DNA from: Macrostomum hystrix
Taxonomy: Eukaryota; Platyhelminthes; Macrostomidae
Reading direction: 5' to 3'
Length of the DNA: 64,000 bases
Assembly (NCBI GenBank): GCA_950097015.1
Contig: CATNEN010000029.1
Coordinates: 5,413,501 to 5,477,500 of the forward strand
Position 1 is the first letter of the stretch; each line of letters begins with the position of its first letter. Shown here piece after piece: positions 59,011 through 64,000 of the stretch. The position numbers and the translations under genes were made by a program. The notes beneath the pieces are model-generated. The model had not been told where the DNA came from. It ran no database searches and worked only from the letters and a program-made list of their open reading frames with translations.

Positions 59011-60937
59011 CAACTTCTTAACGTCTATACTCTTATATTGTAGTAAGAGTTATGGGGTTAGTTGAGAAGTCTGTCAAACAAACATTCACATCTGTACATG
59101 TGATGTGTACACAGGGGATGATCATCAAGGCAAATTTATTTACAAATGATTTTTATCGAACTTATGAACTTACTTATGTCTATATTTGTTGGATTATAAG
59201 GCATAAAGTGAAAGTAAACGAGCAGCGAATAGAATTCTTGCAGCAAATGTCAATAAACATGCAAATTAGTTTCTGCTACATGTGCTTTTTAGGCTTCGAT
59301 AAAATTAAGTCTATATAAATATATTTGGACATCGATCTAATACACATGTACAACATGAGAACGTGAGGTCAATAATAGGTCAGAATATAGTGAGGCACAA
59401 TAGTGAGGTACAATACATGTATTAATTGTTTCATCTATCGGTATTGCAAAAACTACTGCTTGTTCTCAAGCAACTATTTAATTGCTCAGAGTCTAAAAGT
59501 AGAATTTAAGAATAGTAATTAAAATAGGATCAGTTGTCAGTTGCTTCGAGACTATTTTTTGCCGAACAGAATCCATGGCCATTTTTATTGCAACCCATCG
59601 ACTTCTAGATATTTTCTTCCTCAATCTGTTTTCCTCCACCTTGTTTTGCTTCTCTGCTGTTGTTAAGTACTTTACACGCAAATGCATTATTGCTCAGCCG
59701 TCCTGCATCGCAGTGCGTGTCAACGTAGCAGTTTATAGTCACGTGCTTTGAGCAGGTGATTTGAGCGAAGCGAGTGAGCCGTTAAAGTTAGATGGTGCAA
59801 CAAATTAACGTATATTTGACACTGTGCTGCAGAAATTTCACAGAAAAAAACGAGCTGTGGTGTATAGTATTTATAAAGCTTAACTTATTTGAGACAAAGT
59901 AGGATTAAAACAGCGCTTATAACGCGATGACAAAGATTAGCGCTCCATTAAGCATTTAATCGTTCGTTTTGTATAGCTAGACATAAAATTTAAGAAGAAG
60001 GCTGAGAGTTTCTTCAACACGAACTGAGGCAGAAATATTAGATAATATTCATTTGCTCGATTCTGATTGGCCAAAAGTTGGACTGCCAACCAATAAGAAT
60101 GTAGTCCGGGTTAGAAAACAATACGCATACGCTTGTCTCTGATTGGCTGAGAGTAAAATTGCCAGCCAATAAGAACCGGGGCCGGGGGTAGAAAAAGAGC
60201 GTAATAGTTCAGAAAGTGCATATGAGCCGCGATTAGAAAATACATGCTTCTTCTAATTTCGATTGCAGATTGGCATCAGCCATACTATTAGAATAATTTT
60301 ATATTACTTTTTTTTCACCGCATCAACTTCAAGGAAAACAACTAGTACATCATTACGAGCCTTATAAGCAATTCTTGAGTTACTTTGCTTGAGATAAGGA
60401 ACGCTTTAATGCTATGCAGAAGTAATTTTTACACAACAGGTCTGACTACGAAGTGAAACGAATAGTGACCAGAAAATCAGAATCATAATATTAGATTATT
60501 ATTGCGTCGTTAAAAATTTCACAGTAAATAAAAAAAGAAACAGGCCAGTTACAGACAGTTACAGTTAAGTACAGTGGTTCTTGTTTGATAATTCACACGA
60601 GAAGTCTTACAGAAATTCGCTTAGAGAATATTTTTTTAATCCGGTTTAGAATGATTATTTTTAAAACACAGTCATATGGACAAATGTTTTGAATCGTGTA
60701 TCGGTGGCCATCAGCCAATCAGATCTGATCCTGAATGCCCCAGCCAATCAGATCTGATCCTGAATATCCTCCTTGTATCGTCTGCCACTTTTCTGACCAT
60801 CCTTGCCGCTGCGGTTGGACCTGAAAGTTCAGCGTTAGACTTGCAATTTCTTCAATACTTAGACTCTACTTTGAGTCTACTGTATAAAGTATTGTGATAA
60901 GTTTTGAGAAATTTCAGCCGTTTCAATGACCCCCAAC
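59011..60937. other. Spacer with CCAAT-motif duplications
   Basis: No gene assigned; a 64-codon minus-strand frame at 59493-59687 is Lys/Arg-rich without a recognised motif. At 60062-60190 two imperfect copies of a roughly 65-base segment each carry gattggc and ccaataaga in opposed orientation. At 60710-60770 the segment cagccaatcagatctgatcc is directly duplicated. CCAAT/ATTGG is the NF-Y recognition core, so promoter function is possible but unproven. Confidence 0.4.
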
Positions 60938-61100
60938 TCACAGAAAGCAACAGTTGGAGCAGCAGTAGGTTTTGTCCTGCTCGTCAGACGAGCGAATCTC
61001 GGTCCCGCTATTGTTCCTGGCCCGGAAGCAGCACAGGTAGATAATGATTAGGCCGGCCATTGTGGCCAAGAGTAGGCCCCAGATAGTCAGCTGTTGCAGG
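60938..61100 (-). CDS. Exon of an unidentified single-pass membrane protein (partial)
   Basis: On the minus strand, a good acceptor (acaaacccgcag, AG at 61101-61102) precedes an open stretch of about 53 codons. It reads a hydrophobic transmembrane segment LTIWGLLLATMAGLIIIYL, a CCFRAR stop-transfer region, a hydrophilic stretch SGTEIRSSDEQDKTY, and the cysteine-rich end CCSNCCFL. The frame ends with TGA at 60940-60938, though ttct/gtgagt there is also a plausible donor, so the exon could continue elsewhere. Composition is GC-rich like the true exons here and unlike the surrounding AT-rich DNA. I do not recognise the protein; the cysteines next to the membrane may be palmitoylated. Upstream exons would lie beyond 61102 and were not found. 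Confidence 0.5.
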
Positions 61101-61102
61101 CT

Positions 61103-62265
61103 GCGGGTTTGTCAAATTTTCTTTCAGTTATTTTTTTTGCCGTCAATCAAAGAAGGAGGTTTAACGTTGTCTACTAGGCAAAAAGCTTAACAGTCGTTTG
61201 TAATTTTCGTGCGAATCGTTATTTGATTTGACATTCTCTTTGACGTCTAAACTCGAGCTTTTGAGCTAGCTAGTATATAATCAGTTAATTCATTCACTGA
61301 GGCACAGACAGACAGTGGCAAATTCTGCTAAAATAACCCAACAATTCCATTTTGTGAATTATTTCTGTCCACGAATTGAAAAGTCGCTGTGAGAACAATA
61401 ATTTCTAATCCCCAAGAGAAACAAATTTTGTTTAAATTTAATTGAGTCGCCACAATGCACGCACACAAAAATGGCCGTTGAATCGTGCGTGCCGCTGTCA
61501 CCGATCAATCCCCACTGAGATTAGGCTGGTGGGGATACAGAACCGACCCCACTGCCGTCACGGTCTGTTGGGATTGATTGGGCTTATGCCAACTCCTCGC
61601 CGAGACAGACACGGACATTGCTGCATTCAACTGCCAAGGCTAATAAAATTAAACTAAATCTCCCTGGCCCGTATGGAAGGAGGACTTAAAGAGTGATTTT
61701 GAGAGGCCGCGAGACGACACCGTCTTGACGGAACCGCCTGACAGCTGCTGCAGTAGCGAATATCCCGGGATAAACGCTTCCTACTTATGGGTGGGGGAGA
61801 TATCTTGCCTAGAGAGGAACACAGCTGTCAATTTCGTTTCAATTATTGAAATAGATTGCTCCGCTCACCCAGCTAGCGACTCGAGACGCACAGCTCAAAT
61901 CTGTGAGTGCCCTGACCACCATACTCATGGCAGTCATTATTGTCCTGAATTTCTGCTATTTTCCACTTCTGTCTATTGTTTTTCTCGATTTTTCAGTCTC
62001 CAACCGTCTCTTTGTGTTAAAAACAAATGCCATTTTTTAAACTGACGATGCGGGATAGGCAAACTAGAAAAACAGGAATTATGGATTTTAGCTACTTTCT
62101 GACAGCTGAAAGCAGACAAAAGCAATATACCATTCATGAAAGACATGAAATATTTCTTTATATTCCTTTTGTATTGCTAGAAAAATACGTGGCGCGGCTC
62201 TTAGTGTTGCTATGCCATTATTCATCTCGAATGACTGGGTTCAGTCCTGAACTAACATTTAAGTG
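61103..62265. other. Spacer; possible intron of the membrane-protein gene
   Basis: No exon was identified. At about 61499-61580 an imperfect inverted repeat (ccgatcaatccc and gggattgattgg) flanks a GC-richer core; it may be a small decayed element. Confidence 0.4.
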
Positions 62266-63020
62266 CGTTTCTAACGCTATAGTGCGTCCATCACTACACA
62301 CGCGCGCTGCTGTTGTGATGGCGGACGGTTTGTCAGACCTGTTCGACACCTCGTCAGGCGTGCTACAAGGCGACACGCTAGCGCCGTACCTGTTCTAGGT
62401 GCTCCTGGACTAGGTGCCCCCATCAGCAGACGAGGGCTTCCTGCTTTGCAGACGCATCGGCCGTCGCACACAATGAGTAGCGACTGAGCGTGCCTGGCTA
62501 CGCCGACGACTTCGCCCTCCTGTCTTCGTCAGTCGAATTGGTCTGGCGTCAGCGCCAGACGGTCTGGTTCCCAACGTAGAGGAGGACCTTCGGCTGCGCA
62601 GAGGACTTGCCTGGGCGGCCTACCGGTCGGTTCAAGCCGTCCTCCAGTCCGAAGCGCTGCCAGACCGCCAGAGGGCTCGTCTGAGGCAGGCGGTGGTCGA
62701 CACCGTCCTGCTGTACAAAGCTGAGACGTGGACGCTGACAGCCATGCTAGAGCGGCAGTTGGACTCGGCGCACTCGGAGCCTTTCAACCTGACGAGAGCG
62801 TCGGGACCGAGGCCCTGTACGAGATGGCCCAGCTGCAACGCCCATCCAAAATCCTGCGCCGACGGCGACTTCAACTGGTCCACGTGACTTGCACGTGATC
62901 CGGGCCGAGAGCTACTGCCCCCAACCTGTTCAGGCCGTCTTGCCGCTGACTCTGCAGGGACCGTTCAGGCGGGGCCAAGCGCGAACTCGGAGATCCGAGG
63001 ACTGCATTTTCAGGCATGAT
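62266..63020 (+). mobile_element. Decayed non-LTR retrotransposon reverse transcriptase
   Basis: Several frames on the plus strand carry reverse transcriptase signatures in order: SGVLQGDTLAPYLF (62352-62396, then a stop), GYADDFALLSSS (62495-62530, catalytic Ala-Asp-Asp box in another frame), and VVDTVLLYKAETWTLTAMLE (62694-62755), a pattern of LINE-type polymerase C-terminal regions. Stops and frameshifts between them show the copy is dead. It runs into the 29-bp minisatellite at 63117. Confidence 0.82.
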
Positions 63021-63116
63021 GATTTTGTTTGGTCGCTGGCTCTGCGGCGCGCCATCTGACGCTGCCCCTGACTGTTCCGTTTGCGACTTTAACGTTTCGT
63101 GGCGTTGCTGTTGTTG

Positions 63117-63518
63117 CTAGTGCGTCCATCACTGCACACAATCATTCAGTGCGTCCATCACTGCACACAATCATTCAGTGCGTCCATCACTGCACACAAT
63201 CATTCAGTGCGTCCATCACTGCACACAGTCATTCAGTGCGTCCATCACTGCACACAATCATTCAGTGCGTCCATCACTGCACACAGTCATTCAGTGCGTC
63301 CATCACTGCACACAGTCATTCAGTGCGTCCATCACTGCACACAGTCATTCAGTGCGTCCATCACTGCACACAGTCATTCTGTGCGTCCATCACTGCACAC
63401 AGTCATTCAGTGCGTCCATCACTGCACACAGTCATTCAGTGCGTCCATCACTGCACACAGTCATTCAGTGCGTCCATCACTGCACACAGTCATTCAGTGC
63501 GTCCATCACTGCACACAA
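63117..63518. repeat. 29-bp minisatellite next to the retrotransposon relic
   Basis: Fourteen units with core agtgcgtccatcactgcaca. The same core occurs once, with one mismatch, inside the retrotransposon relic at 62280-62300. Only aat/agt and one c/t change vary between units. Sequence from 63519 to 64000 has no recognised gene. Confidence 0.95.
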
Positions 63519-64000
63519 TTTCATTTCTGGTTCAAAAAGTTGAGCTGTTTTCGTGAAATCTGGGTCGAGTCGCGATGTAATATACTAGTATGTACTTAAG
63601 GCTATACCGTACCACACTTATAGGCCAGCGACATGACTCCACTCAGATTTATCTGAGCTGAGCTGAAGGCCATGTTTAGCCGTTCCCGTAGAAGAGGCAG
63701 GGTTTAAGGTTTTCCAGACAGAAAGCAATGACTATCATCTTCTGGAGGCAAGAGATTTCCAATACAGATGGAAAAACTCTTTGGCCGGATATAACTTTTG
63801 ATTTGAGTGGCTCAAATCTGGAACGAAAGCGAGCGAGCACAGTTGGAGTACCGACGAACTGGATCTCGATATTGAGTGTTAAGAGAGGCCGAGTCAAGGA
63901 CAATCCTCTTTGAGCTGTTTCTCCGCTGACAAAGCACACATCACGTGACTTAATCTTTACTCCTCCAACTTCTCCAGCTTGTAGCACGTGATAATTTTGC

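Noticed and set aside
59739-59757. Possible carbohydrate response element CACGTG...CAGGTG
   Set aside because: Spacing is seven bases rather than five and the second half is not CACGTG.

Overview
The window is nuclear DNA from a bilaterian invertebrate. Coding exons are short to medium, GT-AG introns interrupt them, and the proteins are animal families (Mondo/MLXIP, MAP1/futsch, iPLA2-VIA/PLA2G6, ILRUN, Tudor-domain proteins, an amidated neuropeptide precursor). GC-rich exons sit in AT-rich spacers. About 23% of the window is minisatellite arrays. Several genes have a splice acceptor just upstream of the ATG, which would fit spliced-leader trans-splicing. A flatworm or another lophotrochozoan is the most natural guess, but this is inference; no species-specific marker was recognised.

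Layout, left to right. 1-5332 is AT-rich spacer. 5372-6317 (+) is a two-exon ILRUN-like gene. 7194-9978 (+) and 12783-16247 (+) are two neighbouring RRM-plus-Tudor genes, probably germline/piRNA RNP factors, with a 33-bp minisatellite between them. 18708-28774 (+) is a ten-exon iPLA2-VIA gene (ankyrin repeats plus patatin lipase) whose introns hold four minisatellites, a LINE relic and a tRNA-SINE. 28.8-34.1 kb holds two related minisatellites, two tRNA-SINE copies and a mariner relic. 34693-35351 (-) is a neuropeptide precursor encoding three NVFRW-amide copies and one FRF-amide peptide, with a TATA promoter. 37174-39533 (-) is a Helitron with both termini intact, a frameshifted helicase and a nested hAT-type MITE. 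40009-43728 (+) is a six-exon Mondo/ChREBP-type bHLH-Zip gene. It converges on 46436-58056 (-), a six-exon MAP1/futsch gene. A 468-bp GC-rich SINE-like insertion with an 11-bp target duplication lies between them. The right end holds a membrane-protein exon, a decayed reverse transcriptase and a minisatellite that appears to derive from it.

No operon-like or defence-type system is apparent; the genes look like independent animal loci. The most distinctive signal is the tandem-repeat landscape. Nearly every long intron carries its own private minisatellite (21-46 bp units), often abutting the splice sites and with splice-site-like motifs inside the unit. Exon boundaries were inferred by hand from reading phase, GT-AG consensus and remembered family alignments; no computation or database search was run.
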